Source: Mesorhizobium sp. YM1C-6-2
Lineage (GTDB): Bacteria > Pseudomonadota > Alphaproteobacteria > Rhizobiales > Rhizobiaceae
Direction: 5' to 3'
Assembly: GCF_003666685.1 (NCBI RefSeq)
Contig: NZ_RCIZ01000008.1
Span: 62,001 to 126,000, forward strand
Length of the DNA: 64,000 nt
Shown piece after piece: positions 29,828-38,858 of this stretch. How positions within the stretch are numbered: position 1 is the stretch's first letter; each line of letters starts with the position of its first letter. Under the pieces are notes generated by a model. The model saw only the letters and a program-made list of their open reading frames with translations, had not been told where the DNA came from and did not search any database. The position numbers were made by a program, and so were the translations under genes.

Positions 29828-30670
29828 ATGACGATCGACGGAGAAGGCGCAGAGGCCCCCAGGGACTTCGAGACGTTGCGCGCCTCGATCGTGGAGCGCC
29901 GCGCCGCGCTGCCGAAGCGCCTCGCGCAGGTCGCGATCTACGCGCTCGATAATCCTGATGACGTCGCCTTCGGCACAGCCGCGAGCGTCGCCCAGTCGGC
30001 CTCGGTCCAGCCGTCGACACTGGTGCGTTTCGCCCAGAGCTTCGGGTTCCAGGGCTTTTCCGACTTGCAGGACGTCTTCCGCTCCCGGCTGCGCGACCGC
30101 GTGCTGACCTATGGCGAACGGCTCTCGCGCATGCGTCAGCACGGGCTCACCGCGAGCCGTTCCAGCCTCGTGCTCGACGGCTTTCTCGAAGCGGCGGAAC
30201 AGTCGATAGCCGGCTTCCGGAAGAGCATGGACCCGCAGGCGCTGGACCGGGCGGTCGACCTGCTCGCCGGCGCCGACACCATCTACCTGATCGGCCTGCG
30301 CCGCTCCTTCCCGATCACCTCCTATATGAGCTACGCGATGGGCAAACTCGGCGTGCGCAACATACTGATCGACGCCGTCGCCGGCATGGGTGCGGAGCAG
30401 GCGGGTTTCATCTCGGCGAGGGACGCTGCGGTCGCGGTCAGCTTCACGCCCTATGCCAGCGAGACCGTGGCGCTCGCCGGCAGCGCCCGTTCGCGCGGCG
30501 CCAGGATCGTCGCGGTGACGGATTCGGTGTTCTCCCCCATCGCCTCGCCGGCCGACGCGTTGATCGAGGTCAGCGAGGCGAACTTCGAGGGGTTCCGCTC
30601 GATGGCCACCACCATGGCCGTCGCCATGACGCTGTCGGTGGCGGTCGCCGCGCGGCGGGGCGAGAACTAG
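29828..30670 (+). CDS. iolR: RpiR family transcriptional regulator, probable inositol repressor IolR
   Basis: A 280-residue regulator with an N-terminal RpiR-type helix-turn-helix (about 15-90: VAFGTAASVAQSASVQPST then LVRFAQSFGFQGFSDLQDVF) and a C-terminal SIS sugar-phosphate-binding domain (about 125-250: ADTIYLIGLRRSFPITSYM). In S. meliloti the IolR member of this family represses inositol genes. The position next to iolG, iolCDEB and a sugar transporter, with GGAA-N6-TTCC sites, supports the same role. It shares a CTAG with the convergent SDR gene, where one tetranucleotide provides both stop codons. Confidence 0.88.
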   Translation: MTIDGEGAEAPRDFETLRASIVERRAALPKRLAQVAIYALDNPDDVAFGTAASVAQSASVQPSTLVRFAQSFGFQGFSDLQDVFRSRLRDRVLTYGERLSRMRQHGLTASRSSLVLDGFLEAAEQSIAGFRKSMDPQALDRAVDLLAGADTIYLIGLRRSFPITSYMSYAMGKLGVRNILIDAVAGMGAEQAGFISARDAAVAVSFTPYASETVALAGSARSRGARIVAVTDSVFSPIASPADALIEVSEANFEGFRSMATTMAVAMTLSVAVAARRGEN

Positions 30671-31494
30671 ACCGCCGGCGGCGGAGGCGGCGCGTTTCCT
30701 GCGCCGCGCACCTGCTGGTCGAAGTCGATGATCGAGCCGGTCATCATGCCGCTCTCCGCGCTCGCCAGATAAGCGACGGCGCGCGACACCTCGTCGACCT
30801 CGAGCAGCCGCCCGAACGGTTTTGTCTTTTCCGCCTGTTCCAGCCATCCCTCCTCGGCGCCGTGATAGGTCTTCATGATGCGGTCCTCGCCCGGCGTGTT
30901 CATGTGGCCGATGGTGAGCCCGTTGACGCGGATGCGATGGTTCATCACCGAATAGGCGACGTTCCTGGTCAGCGTGATCAGCGCCCCCTTCGACGAGCAG
31001 TAGGCGGTGATGAAGCTCTGGCCGCCATGGCCCGACATCGAGATGATGTTGATGATCGACCCCTCGGTCTTCTCGCGCTTCATCACCTTGAGCGCGTCCT
31101 GCATCAGGAAGAAGGGCGCGCGCACGTTCACCGCGAACATGGCGTCGAAAAGCTCCGGGCTGGTGTCCCAGATCGTGCCGCGGTCGGTGATGCCGGCCGA
31201 GTTGACCAGCACGTCGACGCGGCCGAAAGCCTTGTCGGCCTCGGCGACGATCTTGCGCGTATCGTCCATGGAGGCGAGGTCGGCCTTCACGAAAACGGTC
31301 TTCACGCCCCTGGCTTCGAGATCGGACCTCACCTTGGCGCCGCGCTCGGCGTTGCGGCCGGTGACGACGAGGCCTGCTATGCCGCGGTCGGCGAAGAGAT
31401 GCGCCACCCCTTCGCCCAGCCCCTGCGTCGAGCCGGTGACGATGGCAACCTTGCCCTCCAGCGAGGAATTCTTCAGCGACGACGGATCGAACAT
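30667..31494 (-). CDS. Short-chain dehydrogenase/reductase
   Basis: A 275-residue classical SDR. The NAD(P) loop is VTGSTQGLGEG (about 20-30), NSAGITDRG is the NAG-type motif, and the catalytic triad is SMSG...(Y)CSSK, with Tyr and Lys in TAYCSSKGAL (about 166-175). The sequence ends in a GGGNAPPPPP-like proline tail. It is followed upstream by iolG with an 11-base gap, so the two form a leftward operon. It probably acts on an inositol isomer or its keto product. The exact substrate is not known. Confidence 0.88.
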   Translation of the reverse strand: MFDPSSLKNSSLEGKVAIVTGSTQGLGEGVAHLFADRGIAGLVVTGRNAERGAKVRSDLEARGVKTVFVKADLASMDDTRKIVAEADKAFGRVDVLVNSAGITDRGTIWDTSPELFDAMFAVNVRAPFFLMQDALKVMKREKTEGSIINIISMSGHGGQSFITAYCSSKGALITLTRNVAYSVMNHRIRVNGLTIGHMNTPGEDRIMKTYHGAEEGWLEQAEKTKPFGRLLEVDEVSRAVAYLASAESGMMTGSIIDFDQQVRGAGNAPPPPPAV

Positions 31495-31505
31495 TCTTGT
31501 TTCCC

Positions 31506-32495
31506 TCAGCCGATCTTCACCGGCTTGCCGGTCTCGCGGGACTTGGTGGCGGCGTCGGCCATCATCTGCGCCTTCAGCCCGTCGACGCCGTCCGGCTTAG
31601 GCTTCTTGCCCGTCACCAGCGCCTCGATGAAGGCCTCGATCTCGTTGCGGTAGGCCGCCTCGTAGCGCTCGAGGAAGAAGTTCTGCACCGGGTCGGCGCT
31701 GATCCCCCGCTCGCCGGCGAACTGCACCGTCGTCTCGTGCACGTTGCCGGCCGACAGCAGGCCCTTCGAGCCATGCACCTCGATGCGCTGGTCGTAGCCA
31801 TAGGTGGCGCGGCGCGAATTCGAGATCTGGCAGATTTTTCCGCTCGCGGTCTTCAGCACCACCGCCGCCGTGTCGACGTCGCCCGCCTTGCCGATCGCCT
31901 TGTCGACCAGCGAGGAACCCAGGGCAAAAACCTCGATCGCATCCTCGCCGAGCAGGAAGCGCGCCATGTCGAAATCGTGGATCATCATGTCGCGGAACAG
32001 GCCGCCAGAGCGCTCGATATAGGAGACCGGCGGCGGGCCGGGATCGCGCGACAGGATGGTGACCAGTTCCACCTCGCCCGCCGTGCCGTCCGCCAGCCGC
32101 CGCTGCAGCGTCGCGAAATTCGGATCGAAGCGCCGGTTGAAGCCGATCATCAGCGGGATGCCCGCCTTCTCGACCCGCTCCAGCGTCTTCCTGATGCGCG
32201 CGGCGCTGAGGTCGACCGGCTTCTCGCAGAACACCGCCTTGCCCGCCTTCGCCGCCTTGTCGATGAAGTCGGCATGGGTGTCGGTCGGCGTGCCGATCAG
32301 GATCGCGTCGATCGACTTGTCGGCGAGGATCTCGTCGGGCGTCCTGATCGGCGCGCCGGTCGCCGCCGACAGCGACTGCGCCCCGTTCGGCATCGGGTCG
32401 GCTATAGCCGCCAGCCTGGCGCGCGCCGAATGGGCGATGTTCCTGCCGTGAATCTGGCCGATGCGGCCCGCCCCGAGCAGCCCGATCGAAATCAT
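31506..32495 (-). CDS. iolG: Inositol 2-dehydrogenase (Gfo/Idh/MocA family)
   Basis: Predicted to oxidise myo-inositol to scyllo-inosose with NAD, the first step of inositol breakdown. The 329 residues show ISIGLLGAGRIGQIHGRNI at the start, the EKPVDLSAARI motif (about 93-103), IGFNRRFDPNF and GGLFRDMMIHDFDMARFL (His-Asp pair), all typical of IolG. AAGGGA lies ahead of the ATG at 32495. It is divergent from iolC with a 112-base spacer holding IolR-like sites. The other Gfo/Idh member at 25407 is less like IolG. Confidence 0.9.
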   Translation of the reverse strand: MISIGLLGAGRIGQIHGRNIAHSARARLAAIADPMPNGAQSLSAATGAPIRTPDEILADKSIDAILIGTPTDTHADFIDKAAKAGKAVFCEKPVDLSAARIRKTLERVEKAGIPLMIGFNRRFDPNFATLQRRLADGTAGEVELVTILSRDPGPPPVSYIERSGGLFRDMMIHDFDMARFLLGEDAIEVFALGSSLVDKAIGKAGDVDTAAVVLKTASGKICQISNSRRATYGYDQRIEVHGSKGLLSAGNVHETTVQFAGERGISADPVQNFFLERYEAAYRNEIEAFIEALVTGKKPKPDGVDGLKAQMMADAATKSRETGKPVKIG

Positions 32496-32533
32496 GTCCG
32501 TCCCTTCCCTGAAATCGATGCAGAGTTGCAAAT

Positions 32534-32577
32534 AGAATAAATATTCCACATTGACTGTCAAATGGAATTTGTGTTTC
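32534..32577. promoter_or_regulatory. IolR-like operators in the iolG/iolC divergent promoter
   Basis: AGAATAAATATTCC (32534-32547) and GGAATTTGTGTTTC (32564-32577) each match GGAA-N6-TTCC at seven of eight positions. The two half-conserved sites are 30 bases apart in an AT-rich divergent promoter, about 40 bases from both starts. Confidence 0.55.
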
Positions 32578-32607
32578 AATTCAGGCATTCCCACAGTGAG
32601 CAGAATC

Positions 32608-34557
32608 ATGTCCAGCCGAGACTCCGTCGCGACCCGAACAACCGAAAAAGACGGGCTCGACGTCATCGCCATCGGCCGCGCCTCGGTCGACCTGTACGGC
32701 CAGCAGATCGGCTCGCGGTTGGAGGACATAACCTCGTTCGCCAAGTCGGTCGGCGGCTGCCCGGCCAACATCTCCGTCGGCACCGCGAGGCTCGGCCTCC
32801 GCTCGGCGCTGCTCACCCGCGTCGGCGACGAGCAGATGGGCCGCTTCATCCGCGAGCAGCTCGTGCGCGAGGGCGTCTCGGTCGAGGGCATCACGACCGA
32901 CAAGGAGAGGCTGACGGCGCTGGTGCTGCTGTCGGTCGAGGACGAGGGCGTCTCGCCGATGATCTTCGTGCGCACCGACTGCGCCGACATGGCGCTGTCG
33001 GAGGAGGATGTTGACGAGACCTTCGTCGCCTCCGCCCGCGCCATCGTCGTCACCGGCACGCATTTTTCGCGACCCAACAGCGAAGCCGCCCAGCTCAAGG
33101 CGATCCGCATCGCCAGGAAGAACGGCCGCAAGGTCGTCTTCGACGTCGACTACCGCCCCAATCTCTGGGGCCTTGCCGGTCACGCCGAGGGCTTTGAACG
33201 CTACGTGAAATCGGACTTCGTCTCGGCCAAGATGCGGCAAATCCTGCCCGACTGCGACCTGATCGTCGGCACCGAGGAGGAGATCATGATCGCCTCGGGC
33301 GCCGACGACGTGCTCGGTGCGCTGAAGGCGATCCGCGCCGTCTCCAGCGCCGCCATCGTGCTCAAGCGCGGCGCGATGGGCTGCATCGTCTATGACGGGC
33401 CGATCTCCGACAATCTCGAGGACGGCATCGTCGGCAAGGGTTTCCCGATCGAGGTCTACAACGTGCTCGGCGCCGGCGACGCCTTCATGTCCGGGCTTTT
33501 GCGCGGCTGGCTCGGCGGCGAGAGCTTTGCGACCGCCGCGACCTGGGCCAATGCCTGCGGCGCATTTGCCGTCTCGCGGCTGCTCTGCGCGCCCGAATAC
33601 CCGACCTTCGAGGAGCTGCAGTACTTCCTGGAGAACGGCAGCAAGCACCACGCGCTGCGCAAGGACGAGGCGATCAACCACATCCACTGGGCGACGACGC
33701 GTCGCCGCGATGTGCCTTCGTTGATGGCCTTCGCCTGCGACCACCGCGCGCAGCTCGAGGACATCGCGAAACGTGCCGGCGCCGACGCGAAGAAGATCGA
33801 GGCCTTCAAGGTGCTCGCCGTGAAGGCCGCCGCGAAAGTCGCCGGCGGCCGCGACGGCTACGGCATGCTGCTCGACGAGAAATACGGCCGCAGCGCCATG
33901 TTCGAATTCGCGCATCACGGCTTCTCCTGGCTCGGCCGCCCGGTCGAGCTGCCGGGCTCCAGGCCCTTGCGCTTCGAGTTCAGCCAGGACATCGGCTCGC
34001 AACTGGTGGAATGGCCGGTCGACCACTGCATCAAATGCCTCTGCTTCTACCATCCGGACGATCCGCCGGCGCTGAAGGCCGAGCAGCAGGAGAAGCTGCG
34101 CGCGCTGTTCGAGGCCGCGCGCAAGGTTGGCCGCGAACTGCTCGTCGAGATCATCGCCGGCAAGCACGGCACGCTCGACGACCAGACGGTGCCGCGCGCC
34201 CTTGCGGAACTCTATGCGCTCGGCATCAAGCCCGACTGGTGGAAGCTGGAGCCACAGGCTTCGGCAAGCGCATGGGCCGCGATAGAGGCGGTGATCGCCA
34301 GCAACGACCCGTGGTGCCGGGGTGTCGTGCTGCTCGGCCTCGACGCGCCGCAGGACGAGCTGCAGGCCGCATTCGCCGCCACCGCGAACGCGCCCGTCGT
34401 CAAGGGTTTCGCCGTCGGCCGCACTATCTTCGCCGATGCCGCGGAGAAATGGCTTGCCGGCAAAATTTCGGACGAGCAGGCCATAGCCGACATGGCCAGG
34501 CGCTTCGAGAGCCTTACCGAGGCATGGCTTGCCGCGCGCGGCCGCAAGGCGGCATAA
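32608..34557 (+). CDS. iolC: Bifunctional 5-dehydro-2-deoxygluconokinase / DUF2090 aldolase-like fusion
   Basis: A 649-residue fusion. Residues about 15-330 form a PfkB-type kinase: AIGRASVDLYGQQIG, KSVGGCPANISVGTARLGL and the C-terminal catalytic NVLGAGDAFMSGLLRGWLGG. Residues about 340-640 are a DUF2090 domain (DVPSLMAFACDHRAQLEDIA start), thought to give 5-dehydro-2-deoxy-6-phosphogluconate aldolase activity. It phosphorylates 2-deoxy-5-keto-gluconate and perhaps splits it to DHAP and malonate semialdehyde. ATG 32608 is chosen. GTG 32596, in frame four codons earlier, is an alternative and neither has a strong ribosome site. iolJ is not seen elsewhere in the window, which supports the fusion's double role. 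Confidence 0.92.
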   Translation: MSSRDSVATRTTEKDGLDVIAIGRASVDLYGQQIGSRLEDITSFAKSVGGCPANISVGTARLGLRSALLTRVGDEQMGRFIREQLVREGVSVEGITTDKERLTALVLLSVEDEGVSPMIFVRTDCADMALSEEDVDETFVASARAIVVTGTHFSRPNSEAAQLKAIRIARKNGRKVVFDVDYRPNLWGLAGHAEGFERYVKSDFVSAKMRQILPDCDLIVGTEEEIMIASGADDVLGALKAIRAVSSAAIVLKRGAMGCIVYDGPISDNLEDGIVGKGFPIEVYNVLGAGDAFMSGLLRGWLGGESFATAATWANACGAFAVSRLLCAPEYPTFEELQYFLENGSKHHALRKDEAINHIHWATTRRRDVPSLMAFACDHRAQLEDIAKRAGADAKKIEAFKVLAVKAAAKVAGGRDGYGMLLDEKYGRSAMFEFAHHGFSWLGRPVELPGSRPLRFEFSQDIGSQLVEWPVDHCIKCLCFYHPDDPPALKAEQQEKLRALFEAARKVGRELLVEIIAGKHGTLDDQTVPRALAELYALGIKPDWWKLEPQASASAWAAIEAVIASNDPWCRGVVLLGLDAPQDELQAAFAATANAPVVKGFAVGRTIFADAAEKWLAGKISDEQAIADMARRFESLTEAWLAARGRKAA

Positions 34558-34619
34558 CAGGAATTGTATATGGGGCGCCTCGGCCGGGAAGACGTGGCGC
34601 TTCAAGGGAGGAGAACGGC

Positions 34620-36467
34620 ATGACCAAGACCATCCGCCTGACGATGGCGCAGGCGCTGACCCGCTTCATGACCCGGCAGATGACCGTGATCGACGGCCGG
34701 AAGGTGCCGATCTTCGGCGGCGTCTGGGCGATCTTCGGCCATGGCAACGTCGCCGGCGTCGGCGAGGCGCTCTACCAGGTGCGCGACGCGCTGCCGACCT
34801 ATCGCGCCCACAACGAGCAGGCGATGGCGCATGCCGCGATCGCCTTCGCCAAGGCGAGTTTCCGCCGCCGCTTCATGGCCGCGACCTCGTCGATTGGTCC
34901 CGGCGCCACCAACATGGTGACGGCGGCAGCACTCGCCCACGTCAACCGCCTGCCGCTGCTCCTGCTGCCGGGCGACGTCTTCGCCAACCGCGCGCCTGAC
35001 CCGGTTCTGCAGCAGGTCGAGAGTTTCGGCGACGGCACGGTCAGCGCCAATGACTGCTTCAAGCCCGTGTCACGCTATTTCGACCGCATCACCCGGCCCG
35101 AGCAGATCATGCCGGCGCTCGGCCGAGCCATGCAGGTGCTGACCGACCCGGCCGAGTGCGGCCCGGTCACGCTGTCGCTTTGCCAGGACGTGCAGGCCGA
35201 GGCCTTCGACTATCCGGAAAGTTTTTTCGCCGAGCGCGTCTGGACGCCGCGCCGCCCGCAACCCGATATGGCCGAACTCGACGCCGCAGTCGCGGCGCTG
35301 AAATCCGCGAAAAAGCCGGTCATCATCGCCGGCGGCGGCGTGCTCTATTCCGAGGCGACCGCCACGCTGAAAGCCTTCGCCGAGAAGCGCGGCATTCCCG
35401 TGATGGAAACGCAGGCCGGCAAGTCGAGTCTGCCGCATGTGCATCCGCTCAACATGGGCTCGGTCGGCGTCACCGGCTCGTCGGCCTCCAACCTGCTCGC
35501 CGAGCAGGCGGATCTGGTGCTGGCGGTCGGCTCCCGGCTGCAGGACTTCACCACCGGCTCCTGGGCGCTGTTCAAGGCCTACGGCGTCAGGATCGTCGGG
35601 CTGAACGTCCAGCTCTTCGACGCCAGCAAGCACAGCGCTTTGCCGCTGATCGCCGATGCGAAGGCGGGGCTGGAAGCGCTGGACGCGAAACTCGGCAGCT
35701 GGAAGTCGCCGGCCGCCTGGATCGCCACCGCCAAATCCGCCAAGGCGGCGTGGCTCAAATCCGCCAAGGCCGTCACCGACCCGACCAATTCCATGCCGTC
35801 GGATGCGCAGGCGATCGGCGCGGTGCACCGCGCGCGCGGATCGAAAGCGACGCTGGTCTGCGCCTCGGGCGGGCTGCCGGGTGAGTTGCACAAGCTGTGG
35901 CCGGCAGGCGCGCCCGGCAGCTATCATCTCGACTACGGCTATTCGACCATGGGCTACGAGATCGCCGGCGGGCTCGGGGTCAAGATCGCGCGGCCCGAAG
36001 ACGACGTGATCGTCATGCTCGGCGACGGCAGCTACATGATGATGAATTCCGAGATCGCGACCTCGGTCATGCTCGGCAAGAAACTTACCATCGTCGTGCT
36101 CGACAACAGGGGTTTCGGCTGCATCAACCGGCTGCAGATGGCGACCGGCGGCGCCAACTTCAACAACCTCTTCCGCGACACGCTGCATGAGGTCATGCCC
36201 GAGATCGACTTCGCCGCCCATGCGGCGTCGATGGGCGCGGTGGCGCGCAAGGCCGCCTCGATCGCCGAGCTGGAGCGCGCGCTGAAAGAGGCCGAGAAGG
36301 ACGACCGCACCAGCGTCATCGTCATCGACACCGACCCGCTCATCTCCACCGAGGCCGGCGGCCATTGGTGGGACGTCGCGGTGCCGGAAGTCTCGGTGCG
36401 CCCGAGCGTCAAGAAGGCGCGCAAGGACTATGAGAAGAAGCGCAAGATGCAGCATCTGGTGAATTAG
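34620..36467 (+). CDS. iolD: 3D-(3,5/4)-trihydroxycyclohexane-1,2-dione hydrolase (IolD)
   Basis: A 615-residue thiamine-diphosphate enzyme that opens the inositol ring, making 5-deoxy-glucuronate. The N-terminal PP domain has TYRAHNEQAMAHAAIAFAK with the catalytic Glu. The middle domain starts near KKPVIIAGGGVLYSE, and the C-terminal ThDP site is VIVMLGDGSYMMMNSEI (about 463-479) with its GDG...N motif. GGGAGGAG lies ahead of the ATG. The 62-base gap after iolC and same strand place it in iolCDEB. Confidence 0.95.
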   Translation: MTKTIRLTMAQALTRFMTRQMTVIDGRKVPIFGGVWAIFGHGNVAGVGEALYQVRDALPTYRAHNEQAMAHAAIAFAKASFRRRFMAATSSIGPGATNMVTAAALAHVNRLPLLLLPGDVFANRAPDPVLQQVESFGDGTVSANDCFKPVSRYFDRITRPEQIMPALGRAMQVLTDPAECGPVTLSLCQDVQAEAFDYPESFFAERVWTPRRPQPDMAELDAAVAALKSAKKPVIIAGGGVLYSEATATLKAFAEKRGIPVMETQAGKSSLPHVHPLNMGSVGVTGSSASNLLAEQADLVLAVGSRLQDFTTGSWALFKAYGVRIVGLNVQLFDASKHSALPLIADAKAGLEALDAKLGSWKSPAAWIATAKSAKAAWLKSAKAVTDPTNSMPSDAQAIGAVHRARGSKATLVCASGGLPGELHKLWPAGAPGSYHLDYGYSTMGYEIAGGLGVKIARPEDDVIVMLGDGSYMMMNSEIATSVMLGKKLTIVVLDNRGFGCINRLQMATGGANFNNLFRDTLHEVMPEIDFAAHAASMGAVARKAASIAELERALKEAEKDDRTSVIVIDTDPLISTEAGGHWWDVAVPEVSVRPSVKKARKDYEKKRKMQHLVN

Positions 36468-36478
36468 CGCCCTGTTAC

Positions 36479-36593
36479 CCTCCCCCTTGCGGGGAGGGTC
36501 GGCGCATAGCGCCGGGGTGGGGGTCCTGCGGGACGCTCATCCAGACTTACCCCCACCCGCGCCTGCGGCGCGACCTCCCCACAAGGGGGAGGT
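36479..36593. repeat. Rhizobial palindromic intergenic repeat between iolD and iolE
   Basis: CCTCCCCCTTGCGGGGAGG and its later mirror CCTCCCCACAAGGGGGAGG bracket a GGGTGGGGGT / ACCCCCACCC pair, making a nested hairpin of about 115 bases. This type of element is frequent in Rhizobiales spacers. It does not break the iol reading frames but may shape mRNA stability between iolD and iolE. Confidence 0.75.
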
Positions 36594-36617
36594 GAAGAGA
36601 AGAGTTGGAGCATCCTC

Positions 36618-37538
36618 TTGAAAGCCAAACTGGGCATGTCCCCCATCGCGTGGTGGAACGACGATCTGGTCGAACTCTCCGACGACGTCTCGCTGGAGGA
36701 GTGCCTGCGCCAGTCGCGCTCGGCCGGCTTCACCGGCATGGAGATGGGCCGGCGCTTCCCGAACGATCCAAAAATCATGCTGCCTATCCTCAAGGCAGCG
36801 GACGTCACGCTCTGCGGCGGCTGGTTCTCCGGCACGCTCGCCGCCGATGGCGACCTCGCGGCCAACAAGGACCGCATCCAGCCGATGATCGAGCTGTTCA
36901 AGGCGGTCGACGCGCCATGCATCGTCTATGGCGAGGTCGGCCGCTCCATCCAGGGCGACCGCTCGATCCCGCTGGCGAACAAGGCGGTGCTGTCCGACGA
37001 CGAGATGAAGGCCTACGCGCGCAAGCTGACGGAATTCGGCGAATGGTGCGCCGACCGGGGCATGCCGCTCTCCTACCACCATCACATGGCCGCCGTCGTC
37101 CAGTTCGAGCACGAGCTCGACGCCTTCATGAACCATTCAGGCGAGGGCATCCCGCTGCTGTTCGACGCCGGGCACATGGCCTTCGCCGGCGGCGACGTGC
37201 TGCGCACCATCGACAAGCACCACAGGCGCATCAGCCATGTCCATGTGAAGGACGTGCGCATGGACGTCATCAATGGCCTCGACTGGAAAAAACAGTCCTT
37301 CCTCGACGCGGTGGCGCTCGGCGCCTTCACCGTGCCCGGCGACGGCTCGCTCGACTTCGGCGCCATCGTGCAGAAATTCGCCGGCTATCGATATGAGGGC
37401 TGGTTCGTCGTCGAGGCGGAGCAGGATCCGAAGAAGAACCCGCCCCTGAAAATGGCCGAGATCGGCCACAAGGAATTGATGCGCGTTATGACGGCGGCAG
37501 GCTATACGGTCGAGACGCAAGGTTTTCCGCAATCCTGA
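36618..37538 (+). CDS. iolE: Inosose dehydratase (IolE)
   Basis: Converts scyllo-inosose to 3D-(3,5/4)-trihydroxycyclohexane-1,2-dione, in the cytoplasm, with a metal. The 306 residues form an AP-endonuclease/xylose-isomerase-like TIM barrel: AKLGMSPIAWWNDD opening, SYHHHMAAVVQ (about 155-165), LLFDAGHMAFAGGD and SHVHVKDVRMDVING carry the metal ligands. Start is TTG 36618 with GTTGGAG eight bases ahead. No ATG gives the right N terminus. It follows the palindromic repeat, so reduced translation relative to iolD is possible. Confidence 0.93.
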   Translation: MKAKLGMSPIAWWNDDLVELSDDVSLEECLRQSRSAGFTGMEMGRRFPNDPKIMLPILKAADVTLCGGWFSGTLAADGDLAANKDRIQPMIELFKAVDAPCIVYGEVGRSIQGDRSIPLANKAVLSDDEMKAYARKLTEFGEWCADRGMPLSYHHHMAAVVQFEHELDAFMNHSGEGIPLLFDAGHMAFAGGDVLRTIDKHHRRISHVHVKDVRMDVINGLDWKKQSFLDAVALGAFTVPGDGSLDFGAIVQKFAGYRYEGWFVVEAEQDPKKNPPLKMAEIGHKELMRVMTAAGYTVETQGFPQS

Positions 37539-37554
37539 CCGAGGCTCGATCAAA

Positions 37555-37770
37555 TTGAAGGACCACGAACATCCGTTTTTCCGGCCGCTGTGGCGGCGCG
37601 TCGCCATCGTCGCGGTCTGCGTGGCCTGGGCGATCTTCGAATTCATTTCCGGCGCGCCCTTCTGGGGCATGATCGCGGGCGGCTTCGCGGCTTACGCCGT
37701 CTGGCAGTTCTTCATCCTTTACAAGCCGGTCGATCCGGCCGCCGCGCAACCGCCGGAAACCAGGGAGTAG
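37555..37770 (+). CDS. Small membrane protein, DUF3329-like
   Basis: A 71-residue protein starting at TTG 37555: cytoplasmic KDHEHPFFRPLWRR, then a hydrophobic stretch VAIVAVCVAWAIFEFIS, a short turn and FWGMIAGGFAAYAVWQFFIL, giving a two-helix hairpin, with a proline-rich tail. I recall this opening in DUF3329-type proteins next to rhizobial iol genes. The function is unknown. It lies between iolE and iolB, its stop forming part of the iolB ribosome site, so it is coupled and probably serves inositol use. Confidence 0.7.
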   Translation: MKDHEHPFFRPLWRRVAIVAVCVAWAIFEFISGAPFWGMIAGGFAAYAVWQFFILYKPVDPAAAQPPETRE

Positions 37771-37776
37771 GCCGCT

Positions 37777-38589
37777 ATGTCGAAGCTCTTGGTGAAGAAG
37801 CAGGCGGGCCGGGGCCGCGTCGCGCATGTGACGCCTGAAAACGCCGGCTGGACCTTTGTCGGCTTCGATCTCCATCGGCTCAAGGCCGGCGACACGGTTT
37901 CCGAAAACACGGTGGGACGCGAGGCCTGCCTGGTGCTGGTATCAGGCAAGGCGAAGGTGTCGGCAGGCGGCAAGGAGTTCGGCCTGATCGGCGAGCGCAT
38001 GAACCCGTTCGAGGGCAAGCCGTGGTCGGTCTACGTGCCGGAAAAGTCGGACTGGACGGTGACCGCCGACACCGATGTCGAACTCGCCGTCTGCTCGGCG
38101 CCCGGCCTCGGCGGCGGCCTCCCGGCGCGCCTCATCGCGCCCGACGATCTCGGCCAGGAGACGCGCGGCAAGGGCACCAACACGCGCTACGTCACCAATG
38201 TGCTGCCGGAGGGACAGCCGGCGGATTCGCTGCTCGTGGTCGAGGTGATCACGCCGGGCGGCCACACGTCGAGCTACCCGCCGCACAAGCACGACCGCGA
38301 CGACCTGCCCCGGGAATCCTATCTCGAGGAGACCTATTACCACCGGCTCAACCCGCCGCAGGGTTTTGCCTTCCAGCGCGTCTACACCGATGCCGACGCC
38401 CAGGGAAAACGCGAACTCGACGAGGTCATGGCGGTCGAGGACGGCGACGTGGTGCTGGTGCCCAGGGGCTACCATCCCTGCGCGGCCTGCCACGGCTACG
38501 ACCTCTATTATCTCAACGTCATGGCTGGGCCGAAGCGCACTTGGAAATTCCACAACGCGCCCGAGCACGAATGGCTGATGAAGGCGTAA
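37777..38589 (+). CDS. iolB: 5-deoxy-glucuronate isomerase (IolB)
   Basis: Isomerises 5-deoxy-glucuronate to 2-deoxy-5-keto-gluconate, the substrate of IolC. The 270-residue two-cupin protein has PGGHTSSYPPHKHDRDD (about 164-180), whose His, Glu and Asp would bind metal, and then YLEETYYHRLNPPQGFAFQ and VPRGYHPCAACHGYDLYY near the end. GGGAG precedes the ATG. It is the last gene of iolCDE-DUF3329-B. Confidence 0.95.
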   Translation: MSKLLVKKQAGRGRVAHVTPENAGWTFVGFDLHRLKAGDTVSENTVGREACLVLVSGKAKVSAGGKEFGLIGERMNPFEGKPWSVYVPEKSDWTVTADTDVELAVCSAPGLGGGLPARLIAPDDLGQETRGKGTNTRYVTNVLPEGQPADSLLVVEVITPGGHTSSYPPHKHDRDDLPRESYLEETYYHRLNPPQGFAFQRVYTDADAQGKRELDEVMAVEDGDVVLVPRGYHPCAACHGYDLYYLNVMAGPKRTWKFHNAPEHEWLMKA

Positions 38590-38858
38590 GCGCTGGCGGG
38601 AGACCTCCCGCCCGGCGGTGAAATCGCTGTCCGAGTTGGCGACGCCGTCGGCATCGTTCGAGTCGGATTGAGCCGGCACCCGCTGTCCTCGCTTCCTTTG
38701 GGAGGATCGGTCGGCAAGGCCGATGGCGGAGAGGCGGTGAAGGCCCTGCGCGGTCAATCACCGCGAGCGCGATTTACCCCAAATTTACAGCGGTTTCGGT
38801 AAGGTAAGCTTGGGCAGGGTTGAGGGGGCGGCGATTTGATTGCCTTGATCGTTCAGGC

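Noticed and set aside
32596-32610. GTG at 32596 as the iolC start
   Set aside because: It is in frame but has only a weak AGG-type site; the ATG at 32608 is the simpler choice. Not decisive.
38594-38612. GGCGGGA / TCCCGCC hairpin after iolB as a terminator
   Set aside because: The stem is short (seven bases), its loop is four bases and no T-run follows.
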